Positions 55,046 through 62,732 of a stretch of 64,000 nt of DNA are shown here, in pieces. Source of the stretch: Gemmatimonadota bacterium (GTDB lineage Bacteria; Gemmatimonadota; Gemmatimonadetes; Longimicrobiales; Gaopeijiaceae); contig JAUIEJ010000005.1 in the NCBI GenBank assembly GCA_030428885.1, positions 62,001 through 126,000 of the forward strand. The letters run 5' to 3'. The position numbers were made by a program, and so were the translations under genes. The notes beneath the pieces are model-generated. The model had not been told where the DNA came from. It did not search any database and saw nothing but the letters and a program-made list of their open reading frames with translations. Position 1 is the stretch's first letter, and each line of letters starts with the position of its first letter.

Positions 55046-55237
55046 TTGGACTGGATCGCGAACGACCTGAAGGTGCTCTGGACGGTTCCCTTCACGGCCC
55101 TGGGGATCTACGTCGTCCTCATCGTGGCGACCCGGATGGCGGGGCTCCGCAGCTTCTCGAAGATGTCGAGCTTCGACTTCGCCATGACCGTCGCCGCGGG
55201 TTCGGTGGTGGCGACGGCCATCGCGGGATCCACGACG
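55046..55237 (+). pseudogene. DUF421 (YetF-like) gene fragment
   Basis: A TTG preceded by a GGAGAGGAG ribosome site opens about 64 residues: a membrane helix (WTVPFTALGIYVVLIVATR) and the typical DUF421 turn SSFDFAMTVAAGSVVATAI. Homology then stops and the frame continues as unrelated sequence, so the gene is cut off after its first helices. Intact DUF421 proteins have 150-230 residues. Confidence 0.65.
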
Positions 55238-55250
55238 GTGTCGTCCGGGT

Positions 55251-55646
55251 CTACTCCGACCACGGCGCCGGGTGGCCAGCGGGGGCGTCGCCCTCCGGAA
55301 GACCCACGGTGGAAGGCGACCCGGGGGCCGCCGGTTCGGCCCCGCCGCCGGCGGGCATGCCCCGCCCCAGCAGCTCCACCATGCCGTCGCGGAACGCCAG
55401 GAGCGCTTCGACGTTCCAGACCCGGCCGGCGGTGCGACGGTGGTCGGGTGGGATCCAGCCCGGGTCCCGGTGGGCGTCCAGGGCGTCGATCACCACCCGT
55501 CGCAGAGCCCGGGGCACCTCATCGGCGGCGCGGCCTCGCGGAGGGCCCCGCGAAGGATGCGGAGATAGTCGGCGAGGATGCGTCCGAGGAGGATGGGGTC
55601 GTGGGTGAGGTAGGGCCGCAGCCGCTTGGGCAGTGAGAGCACCCAC
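55251..55646 (-). pseudogene. Unidentified gene remnant
   Basis: An open minus-strand frame whose part RRVVIDALDAHRDPGWIPP and EALLAFRDGMVELLG looks like real protein, but I recognise no family. Flanked by a truncated DUF421 gene and an IS91-like remnant; it probably is the 3' end of another broken gene. Confidence 0.3.
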
Positions 55647-55865
55647 TGGCGTGCGAGCACGTGAGGGATCACCTGATCGGTCAGGTGGGCGGCGACCTCT
55701 CCCATGCTGCGGGTGGTGCAGGAGGGGCAGACGCCGCGGCCCTTGCGGCTGAAAGCGAGAAGTCGCTCCTGGGCGCAGGCGTCACAGCGCAGGCGGGCGA
55801 AGCCGTGGGCGAATATCCCGGGTGAGGTAGCGTCGGAAGTCGTCCTCGACCCAGGGTCGGACGCC
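55530..55865 (-). pseudogene. IS91-family transposase N-terminal fragment
   Basis: The zinc-binding N-terminus of IS91/IS801-type Y2 transposases is recognisable: AHGFARLRCDACAQERLL, GRGVCPSCTTR, and VLARQWVLSLPKRLRPYL. The first part (VEDDFRRYLT) is in another frame, so there is a frameshift near 55820. The catalytic HUH/Tyr part is missing. Confidence 0.75.
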
Positions 55866-55872
55866 GCGGCGA

Positions 55873-56499
55873 TCACCGCAGCGTCACGCTCCCATTGGGC
55901 GTGTCGAACGTCGCGATCAGCGCCGGGGCGTCGCCTGCGCCGACGTCCCGGAGTCCCAGATTGCGGAAGATGGGTGACAGCCGGGCGTGGTCGGGGTGCT
56001 CCAGGCGGAAGTCGGCCAGGGTCACCCCCGAGGCGTCGGCACCGGGGTGGGTCGAGCTCTCCCAGTCGATGACGAGCGGGAGCAGCCCGTCCAGCACCTG
56101 CACGTGGGGATCGGTGATGCGCCACGCGAGGGTGCCGCCCCCGTCGAGCTCCCGCCGGCCCTCGGTCACTTCGCCGGGAATGAAGCCCGCCGCCTCGAAC
56201 TCGCCGCAGGTGAGGGGCATGAGGAACGGCCGCACGGCCCACCACGCGAGTCGCGGCTCGTCGAGACGGTCGACCCCGAGGATCCGGTTGCCGGCGGCGT
56301 CGGGCTGATTCTCATCGGGCCCGATCACCTCGAGGTAGAGGCGCCCGCCCAGGGGCAGAATCCGGTTGCGGGTGCCCCAGCCGGGATGCCGTCCCCCGGC
56401 GCGAAACGTCGCGCCGAAGCGGGACTCCAGGTCGGCCACCGTGGCGTCGACGTCGGGAGTGGCGTAGAGCAGGTGGTCGAGCTCGAGGGGTTCGTTCAT
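55873..56499 (-). CDS. VOC/glyoxalase-like domain protein
   Basis: 208 residues. Glyoxalase-like fold of the PF13468 type: LDHLLYATPDVDATVADLESRFG, GRLYLEVIGPDENQ, and a second half VIDWESSTHPGADASG. Metal-binding positions are plausible (His in LDHLL, Glu in LEVIG) but the function is unknown. Its stop is next to the transposase remnant. Confidence 0.8.
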   Translation of the reverse strand: MNEPLELDHLLYATPDVDATVADLESRFGATFRAGGRHPGWGTRNRILPLGGRLYLEVIGPDENQPDAAGNRILGVDRLDEPRLAWWAVRPFLMPLTCGEFEAAGFIPGEVTEGRRELDGGGTLAWRITDPHVQVLDGLLPLVIDWESSTHPGADASGVTLADFRLEHPDHARLSPIFRNLGLRDVGAGDAPALIATFDTPNGSVTLR

Positions 56500-56598
56500 G
56501 GTTTCGGGTCGGGGCGGGCGGAAGGTGCGGGAGGACGCCGCAAACCTGGCACGGGTGGGCCCGAAGGGCTACCCGGAACCGAAACCGGCTGGCCGACG

Positions 56599-56618
56599 TA
56601 GCACACGTGTGCTATTCT
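56599..56618. promoter_or_regulatory. 16-bp palindrome at the toxin-antitoxin promoter
   Basis: TAGCACACGTGTGCTA (56599-56614) is a perfect palindrome. Its end overlaps a TATTCT -10 (56613-56618), 35 bp before the antitoxin ATG. Typical place for antitoxin autorepression. Confidence 0.7.
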
Positions 56619-56652
56619 TGAACCGTCGGCCTCTATCAACCTGGGGGTTTTT

Positions 56653-56880
56653 ATGGTACGCACGGTGACTCTACGGAAGATGGGTGGCTCCATCGGAGCG
56701 ACCCTTCCCAAGGACCTGGCGGAGCGGCTGCATCTCGATGCCGGGGACGAGGTGTTCGTGGTGGAGACTGAGCGAGGCCTCTTCATCACACCCTACGACC
56801 CCACGTTCGACGCGGCGATGGCGGCCTACCGTCGGGGTGCCAGGAAGTACAAGAACGCACTGCGCGAACTCGCCAAGTAA
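56653..56880 (+). CDS. AbrB/MazE-type antitoxin
   Basis: 75 residues. Swapped-hairpin AbrB domain (VTLRKMGGSIGATLPKDLAERLHLDAGDEVFVVE, read by motifs SIGATLPKDL and GDEVFVVE), then an Arg/Lys-rich C-terminus (YRRGARKYKNALREL) that would thread into the toxin. Binds DNA and neutralises the Doc protein; ends 9 bp before it. Confidence 0.88.
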   Translation: MVRTVTLRKMGGSIGATLPKDLAERLHLDAGDEVFVVETERGLFITPYDPTFDAAMAAYRRGARKYKNALRELAK

Positions 56881-56889
56881 GCCACGATC

Positions 56890-57288
56890 GTGTCGAACGA
56901 ACCGCTGTGGCTCGACCGCGGAATCGTGGAGGCCCTTCATGCAGACCAGATTGCCGAGCACGGAGGGAGTCTGGGACTCCGCGACGAGGCTCTGCTCGAG
57001 TCGGCCCTTTCGCGCGCCCCGCAACGAAGGCATTACGAACCGAGCTCCGACCTCGCGACCCTCGGCGCCGCCTACTGCTACGGGTTGGTGAAGAACCACC
57101 CGTTCGTGGACGGAAACAAGCGCGTGTCCCTCGTGACGATGTACACGTTTCTGGCACTTAACGGCCAGGACCTCGACGCACCGGAGCCCGAGGCCGTCAA
57201 CGTGATCGTGGGCGTGGCAGGGAGCACGATGACCGAAGACCAACTTGCCGATTGGATCCGTGCTCACCTCATCCCCTGGGTCGACTGA
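56890..57288 (+). CDS. doc: Doc-type Fic toxin
   Basis: 132 residues from a GTG. Carries the Doc motif HPFVDGNKR and the preceding YCYGLVKN helix. Doc kinases phosphorylate elongation factor EF-Tu (Lys in place of the second Gly of Fic), stopping translation. Paired with the AbrB-type antitoxin gene just upstream; this pairing replaces the more usual Phd. Convergent with the ADOP gene at 6 bp. Confidence 0.92.
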   Translation: MSNEPLWLDRGIVEALHADQIAEHGGSLGLRDEALLESALSRAPQRRHYEPSSDLATLGAAYCYGLVKNHPFVDGNKRVSLVTMYTFLALNGQDLDAPEPEAVNVIVGVAGSTMTEDQLADWIRAHLIPWVD

Positions 57289-57294
57289 CCCCCC

Positions 57295-60033
57295 TCACTC
57301 CGCCCGCAGCGTCTCCATCGGGTCCGCCCGGGAGGCCCGGGCCGCCGGCAGTCCCGCCGCCACCAGGCACACGGCCAGGAGCATCGCGGCGGCTGCGGCG
57401 AACACCCTCGGGTCCCGCGGTGACGTGTCGAAGAGCAGGGGCGCCAGCCGGGGGCTCGCGAACGCGGCGAGGAGGAGTCCCATACCGGCGCCCACCACCA
57501 CGGACCGGATCGCCTGCGCGATGACCCGTGACACCAGGGTGCCCTCGGTGGCCCCCAGCGCCCGGCGGATGCCCAGTTCGAAGCGTCGCCGGGCCACGTC
57601 GAACGCGAGCAGGCCGTACATGCCGATGCCGGCCACGACCACGGCCAGGAGTCCGAAGGCTCCGAACAGGGTGGCGCCGAGCTTCCACGAGCGGGCCTCG
57701 GCCCCGATCTCGGAAGCCATGGGCATGAGGTCCACGTAGCGGATCGACGGATCCAGCCCCGTCACCTCGGCCCGGATCGCGGCGACCTGCTCCGCGGCGG
57801 GGCCAAGGGTGCGCACGGCCACGCCCGACACTCCCCGGATCGCCGCCGAGCCGATGGGCACCCAGACGCTCATCACCGGGTCTTCCCGGAGCTCGGACTG
57901 CAGGTGCTGGGCGGCGACCCCCACGATCTGTGAGCACGGGGCCTCGTCGCCCCCCACGTGGATGCACCGGCCCAGGGCGTCGCTCGTGGGAAACACGAAG
58001 TCGGCGAACGACTCGTTGACCACCACCGCGGGGGCCGCGCCGTCGCCCAGGTCGGCATCCGTGAATTCCCGCCCCCGCAGGATGTCCTGCCCCATGGTGC
58101 GGAAGAAGCCCGGGGCCACGGCCCCCACCACCGGGTTGCCCGAGGCCGGATGGCGCGGCGTGGAGTCGGAGCCCGGCACCCGGATGTCGAGGGAGAAGCG
58201 GAGCCAGAACGGCATCGAGACCGTGCGCGCGGCGCTCTCCACTCCGGGCAGCCGCGCCAGGGCCGTCTCGACCTCGGCGTAGATCTCGGCCGTGCTCCGG
58301 GTGTCGGCGCTCTCGTCGTCGACCTGGCTCAGGGCCAGAAGCGGCGCGGTGCTCTGGTCGCGCTCCACGCGCACGAACACGACGCGGTCGGCGTCGAAGC
58401 CCACGTCCACGGCGCCGGCCTCGCGGAGGCTCGCCAGGAACAGTCCGGCCCCCACCAGGAGCACGGCCGAAAGGGCGGCCTGGGCGATGACCAGCACCTC
58501 GCGAATGCGCAGCCGGGACTCGGCCACCGACCGGTTGCCGGAGCGCAGGATCGGCGCCGGCGCGGCCCGGCTCGCCCGGAGCGCCGGAAGAAGCCCCGCC
58601 AGCAGTGCGGCCAGCCCCGCGGCGCCGGCGGTGAAGGCGAAGAGCCGCACCCCCGCCACCGGCCCCGGCTGCACTTCGGGCAGCAGGGTGGGGAAGAGCA
58701 CCCGGCTCCCCAGCACCGCCAGGCCCACCGCCACCACCCCGGCCAGCGCCGCCAGCACCGCACTCTCGGCCAGGAAGGCCGCGATCATGCGCCGCCGCGA
58801 GCTGCCCAGGGCCACGCGCACCGCCAGGTCGCCCCGACGCCGGAGCACCTGGGCCAGCCAGAGGTTGGCCACGTTGGCGCAGGCCACGATCAGCACGAGG
58901 AGCGCCACGCCGGCGAGCCAGCGCGACACTCGGGCCTCGGCGCTGGGGCGGGGGCCCAGGGCGTCGATCACGGGGGCCAGGAGCACCCGGGCCTCGGTGT
59001 CGTAGTCTCCGATGTCGGCCCGGGCGGCGCGATGCACGGCGGTGGCCTGGTCCTCGGCTACCCGGTCCGGGGCATCGGGCGCCATGCGCACCGCGGCACT
59101 CAGCCACCACCAGCCTCGGGAGTCGGGCCAGTCCTCGCCCATCTCGGCGGCGCCGCCGGGAAAGAGGGGAAGCCAGACGTCGGTCTTCGAGAGGTCGAGT
59201 CCCGTGAACCCGGGTTCGGCCACCCCCACCACCTCGTAGGTGCCGTCGCCGATGTGGAGCACCTCGCCCAGCACCCCGGGGTCGCCGCCGAAACGGCGCT
59301 GCCAGAACTCCCACGAGAGCACGGCCGTGCCCGGGGCACCGGGGGCGTCTTCGTCGGGCGTGAAGAAGCGACCGATACGGGGGCGGGCGCCGAGGAGCGT
59401 GAAGAGTTCGGCCTCGGCGATGGTGGCCTGGATGCGCAGCGTGTTGGGCGGCTCGCCCAGGGTGACGTCGTTGCTGTTCGACCACGCGGCCACGGTGCGG
59501 AAGGCGTCGACGCTCCGGAGGTCTTCGACGTCGAGCCACGTCATGGCGCGGCTCGGGGCGGGGGCCTCGTTCGGTCCCTCGCGACGCTCCACCCACACCC
59601 GGCGCACGCCGGCGGGGCCTTCGATGCCCGAGGGCGCCCGCAGCAGCAGGCGGTCGATGACGCCGAAGATGGTGGCGTTGGCGCCGATCCCCAGTCCCAG
59701 CGTGGCCACCACCGCCAGGGCGAAGCCCGGATGCCGTCTCAGGCGTCGCAGCGATTCGACGAATCCCGTGCGCAGTCCCCCGAACCACTCCATCGTCCGC
59801 CTCCTCGTCCGCCGCCCCCGATCCCGACGCACCAGCCTGTTGCGGTGCCGTCGCACGTCGCCGAAGCGCCGGAGCGCCTCGTCTTTCGCCTCCGCCTCGG
59901 TCATGCCCCGGTCCATCAGGAGCTCGACCGTGCCCTCGATGTGGGACTCGATCTCGGCCGCGATCTCGTCTTCGGCCCGAGCATCGGGGTCGGGCGAGAG
60001 CGACGGGTCGAGCCCCCGGGGCCGCTCACTCAC
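57295..60033 (-). CDS. ADOP-type MacB/FtsX permease (module 4)
   Basis: About 912 residues from the GTG at 60033, preceded by GGAGGT at 10 nt; a GTG at 60045 is an alternative. A charged N-terminal helical domain with the ADOP hallmark DEIAAEIESHIEG and EAKDEALRRFGD; first membrane helix (FALAVVATLGLGIGANATIF); FtsX core near 374 (VACANVANLWLAQVLRRRG); second FtsX core from about 784, ending ADPMETLRAE. Overlaps the padR stop by 8 bp. No ATPase gene nearby. Confidence 0.88.
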   Translation of the reverse strand: MSERPRGLDPSLSPDPDARAEDEIAAEIESHIEGTVELLMDRGMTEAEAKDEALRRFGDVRRHRNRLVRRDRGRRTRRRTMEWFGGLRTGFVESLRRLRRHPGFALAVVATLGLGIGANATIFGVIDRLLLRAPSGIEGPAGVRRVWVERREGPNEAPAPSRAMTWLDVEDLRSVDAFRTVAAWSNSNDVTLGEPPNTLRIQATIAEAELFTLLGARPRIGRFFTPDEDAPGAPGTAVLSWEFWQRRFGGDPGVLGEVLHIGDGTYEVVGVAEPGFTGLDLSKTDVWLPLFPGGAAEMGEDWPDSRGWWWLSAAVRMAPDAPDRVAEDQATAVHRAARADIGDYDTEARVLLAPVIDALGPRPSAEARVSRWLAGVALLVLIVACANVANLWLAQVLRRRGDLAVRVALGSSRRRMIAAFLAESAVLAALAGVVAVGLAVLGSRVLFPTLLPEVQPGPVAGVRLFAFTAGAAGLAALLAGLLPALRASRAAPAPILRSGNRSVAESRLRIREVLVIAQAALSAVLLVGAGLFLASLREAGAVDVGFDADRVVFVRVERDQSTAPLLALSQVDDESADTRSTAEIYAEVETALARLPGVESAARTVSMPFWLRFSLDIRVPGSDSTPRHPASGNPVVGAVAPGFFRTMGQDILRGREFTDADLGDGAAPAVVVNESFADFVFPTSDALGRCIHVGGDEAPCSQIVGVAAQHLQSELREDPVMSVWVPIGSAAIRGVSGVAVRTLGPAAEQVAAIRAEVTGLDPSIRYVDLMPMASEIGAEARSWKLGATLFGAFGLLAVVVAGIGMYGLLAFDVARRRFELGIRRALGATEGTLVSRVIAQAIRSVVVGAGMGLLLAAFASPRLAPLLFDTSPRDPRVFAAAAAMLLAVCLVAAGLPAARASRADPMETLRAE

Positions 60034-60385
60034 CCGCCGCCGCACCTCCGGCGCGGAAGACCTTGGCCACCGCCGCCGCGTACCGCGTCCACTCGGCCTG
60101 TCCCCGCTCCAGTTCCGCCCGTCCCGCCGTGGTCAGCGTGTAGAACTTCGCCCGGCGCCCCTTCTCGGAGACGCCCCACTCGGCGGCGAGGAATCCCCGG
60201 TCCCGGAGGCGGTGCAGGGAGCCGTAGAGGGCCCCGTCTTCGACCTGGAGGGCGTCGTCGGTGACGCTCCGGATCCAGTCGGCGATGCCGTAGCCGTGCA
60301 CCGGCCCGGCCTCCAGCGCCTGGAGGATCAGCATGTCGAGGGTGCCGCGGAGGAGGTCCATGGGCGGGCCGGGTGCCGTTGTCAT
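60026..60385 (-). CDS. PadR-family transcriptional regulator (module 4)
   Basis: 119 residues from the ATG at 60385, which is set by the operator repeats; an ATG at 60361 is the other option. Winged helix: LDMLILQALEAGPVHGYGIADWI, VEDGALYGSLHRLRDRGFL, KFYTLTTAGRAELER. It probably represses its own transcript with the ADOP permease. No good ribosome site precedes either ATG, so a leaderless mRNA is possible. Confidence 0.85.
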   Translation of the reverse strand: MTTAPGPPMDLLRGTLDMLILQALEAGPVHGYGIADWIRSVTDDALQVEDGALYGSLHRLRDRGFLAAEWGVSEKGRRAKFYTLTTAGRAELERGQAEWTRYAAAVAKVFRAGGAAAGE

Positions 60386-60436
60386 CAGGTTCTGAGGTAT
60401 GGGACGGAATGTTGGCCTCAGGTTCTGAGGTGTCAA
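60385..60436 (-). promoter_or_regulatory. PadR promoter with two operator copies
   Basis: On the minus strand TTGACA (60436-60431) is a consensus -35. ACCTCAGAACCTGA occurs twice, 33 bp apart (60418-60431 and 60385-60398); the first lies between -35 and the weak -10, the second reaches the start codon. The core CCTCAG-CTGAGG is palindromic. Confidence 0.8.
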
Positions 60437-60649
60437 GGGGGGGGCGGCAGCAACTGTCCTCGGGGGCCGCGCACAGCCCGCCGAGTTCCTCCAGGCGGGA
60501 GATGACGCGTGCGGATTCCCGTCGCGTCGGTCGCGATGGCCGTGACCGTGGCGGGCTCTGGGCGCGCCCCCGAGTCGGGTCGGGCGTCATCCGGTTCGGA
60601 CGCGCGGTGCAGGGGGCCGGCGAGGTGGGTCCCTGCCTGACGTTCGGCG

Positions 60650-61310
60650 AGTCGGCCGGCGGTGCCCTCCTGGCCATGACTTGTCCAGCCGGCAGATCTA
60701 TCGTTGGGACCGGACCGGGAGTTGGGCGGGAGCACTGCGCTTGGTCTTGCGGCACGAGTTTCGGCTGGTGGAGCCCGAGGGTGCTGAGCAAACGGACGTA
60801 CGGTTCCATGTCGGAGGACCTCCCGAGCCGCTCCCAGGTGGGTCGACTCATCTGGCGGCGGCTCGGGGACGGAGTGGTGGCGCCCCGCTCCGATCGACCC
60901 GTCTTCAAGGTGCTCGAGGACGGCGGATTGATGCGGCGGATCAGCCGACCGTGGTCCCGCTGCTCGGTGACAGGGGCCGATGCCCTTGCCGCTCAGCATG
61001 GGCCCGATTGGTCGCGCTTTTCGGACTGGGCCGATGGGCTTGTTCAAGGATCTGGTTGCGGTGGAAGACTCGGTCTTTGCCGTCTGCCAGACCACGGTGT
61101 GGTGCGCCGCCGAAGACGTCGCCCAGGTCCCGGCCGAAGCCTGGTGGCGCCTCTTCAGCACCCGGGGCGAGTCTCTGGGCGCAGTCCCCCTTCCCGACGA
61201 CTCGCGTCCTGAGCAGGTGGCCCGATGAGGCGATCCGGGTGCGGGTGTTGGACGAGAACGGTGTGCCCGAGCTAGGGGAGCGGGGCTGGTCGGGTGGAAG
61301 AATGGGGTGC
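60650..61310 (+). pseudogene. Decayed 6-bladed beta-propeller gene
   Basis: No continuous gene exists in this stretch, but propeller-like pieces appear in three plus frames: GRLIWRRLGDGVVAPRS with RPVFKVLEDGG (frame of ~60800-60955), LFSTRGESLGAVPLPDDSRPEQV (about 61130-61225, given by motif RGESLGAVPLPDD) and IRVRVLDENGVPELG (about 61230-61290). At least two frameshifts are required. No active gene is annotated between 60386 and 61486. Confidence 0.4.
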
Positions 61311-61486
61311 CGCCATGAGGGAGTCCCGCTTGGGCGATCTGAGCACTGAAGTCGGCTGCAAGGGCCGCCACGAACCGCATGTGGCATAACAACATGTCAG
61401 AAAGACCTTGCGGAACGCCGTCAATGGGTAGTGTATTCCTTCTGCCCCCCCTTGGTCCCGTCGCAGCCTTTTTCCTGGAGGTGGAG

Positions 61487-62410
61487 ATGCGGATACTGAG
61501 GGCAGTAACAGTTCTGGTGGTGGGCGTACTTCTAGCCGCGTGCTCAGAGGCTTCGGTAGTCGACACGGTGGACCGTGAGACGGTTCTGACACCAACTCTC
61601 CAAGGGCCCAATGTGGTCCGGAGGACCGTGCTTCCTGAGACTGGTCGGGTCGTGGTGACCGGTCAGCGAACCGAAGACGGTGGCTGCGCCGCGGAGCACA
61701 CCGTGACCTTGGGGCCCGAGGATCCCAGCATCGTGTTCGAAAGCGTAGTCGAATACGACCCAGATACCTGCCGCTACGTCGTGGCAAGGCATCCTGGCGG
61801 ACTAGCGCCTGTTCCACAACGCAAGCCGATGGACCCTCCCGGTGTTGGCGGAGGAAGACCGGATCTGGTTCCGAACCCATCCTCGTCGGCGGATCAGATC
61901 ATCTCCACGAAGACGCACGAGTATGAGGGCGGCGGAGGCGGAGGTGGTCCGCTTGCTCCCTCCAGACAGTCCGGCCCCCCTTGCACAGAGGAGATCGGAT
62001 TGCTGGGCTCTGCGTACCAGAATCTCTGGACCATTGATCCGATCGGCCTGAAGGTTACTGAGTCGAATCATCAGGTGGACTATTCCTATCACCCGGACCT
62101 GTGTGTCAACTGGCTGGGGAGTCAACTTGAGTCTAGGTGGCTCAGCGCCTCCGGATGGTATATGTACACATGGGAGCATCAGCATTTTACGCCGTACTGG
62201 CAGTTAAACTACGAAGCGTTGGCAGGTGAGGGCATCCAGACGATGCACAACAACACGTTTTGTGTACCGGTTCCGACCACGAAGTCGAAGTATGGGAACA
62301 AGATCGTGGCATGGGATGATGGATGGCCTTCCTACTCATGGGGAATCACGAATAGCGGGGGATGCAGCTCCCTCCTGTTCGGCATGAGGGCGTTTGGAAG
62401 GTACTACTAG
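61487..62410 (+). CDS. Lipoprotein of unknown function, low GC
   Basis: 307 residues from the ATG at 61487 with GGAGGTGG before it. Lipobox VLLAAC with Cys19. A Gly-rich linker (EYEGGGGGGGPLAP) divides an N-terminal region from a Trp/Tyr-rich C-terminal domain (YMYTWEHQHFTPYW, with four Cys). I recognise no family. Base composition is much nearer 50% GC than the rest of the window, which suggests import from elsewhere. Confidence 0.6.
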   Translation: MRILRAVTVLVVGVLLAACSEASVVDTVDRETVLTPTLQGPNVVRRTVLPETGRVVVTGQRTEDGGCAAEHTVTLGPEDPSIVFESVVEYDPDTCRYVVARHPGGLAPVPQRKPMDPPGVGGGRPDLVPNPSSSADQIISTKTHEYEGGGGGGGPLAPSRQSGPPCTEEIGLLGSAYQNLWTIDPIGLKVTESNHQVDYSYHPDLCVNWLGSQLESRWLSASGWYMYTWEHQHFTPYWQLNYEALAGEGIQTMHNNTFCVPVPTTKSKYGNKIVAWDDGWPSYSWGITNSGGCSSLLFGMRAFGRYY

Positions 62411-62435
62411 TGTAAGGCCGCAACCGATCAACGGG

Positions 62436-62693
62436 ATGTTTGCACCCCGACTGACACTCGCATTCCTCGGCTCTTTCGCGGCGCTTTGGTTGTCGAGTGT
62501 CCATTGGATTGGAGCCCTGGGCCCGATTATGGCTCTTGTCGGCGTGCCTGCGTATTACATCACGGGCCTGCTGGCCGTGATCTTGCCGACGACGATCTCG
62601 TTTCTGGCCCCGGTCATCGTAGCGGCTGTACTGCTCTGGATCGATTGGAAGGTCGGGGCGATGGGAATGGTGGGCCGTCGGGATTCTCCGTAG
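62436..62693 (+). CDS. Small membrane protein
   Basis: 85 residues from the ATG at 62436. Two to three hydrophobic helices (LTLAFLGSFAALWLSSVHW; ITGLLAVILPTTISFLAPV). No family recognised. Begins 26 bp after the lipoprotein gene and shares its lower GC, so the two may be one imported unit. Confidence 0.5.
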   Translation: MFAPRLTLAFLGSFAALWLSSVHWIGALGPIMALVGVPAYYITGLLAVILPTTISFLAPVIVAAVLLWIDWKVGAMGMVGRRDSP

Positions 62694-62732
62694 GCTCGAC
62701 GGTTCACCTCCCATTGCCACGCCGGACAGCGG

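Noticed and set aside
57269-59788. 839-residue minus-strand frame parallel to ADOP module 4
   Set aside because: Off-frame reading of the permease; Arg/Gly/Pro-rich without helices.
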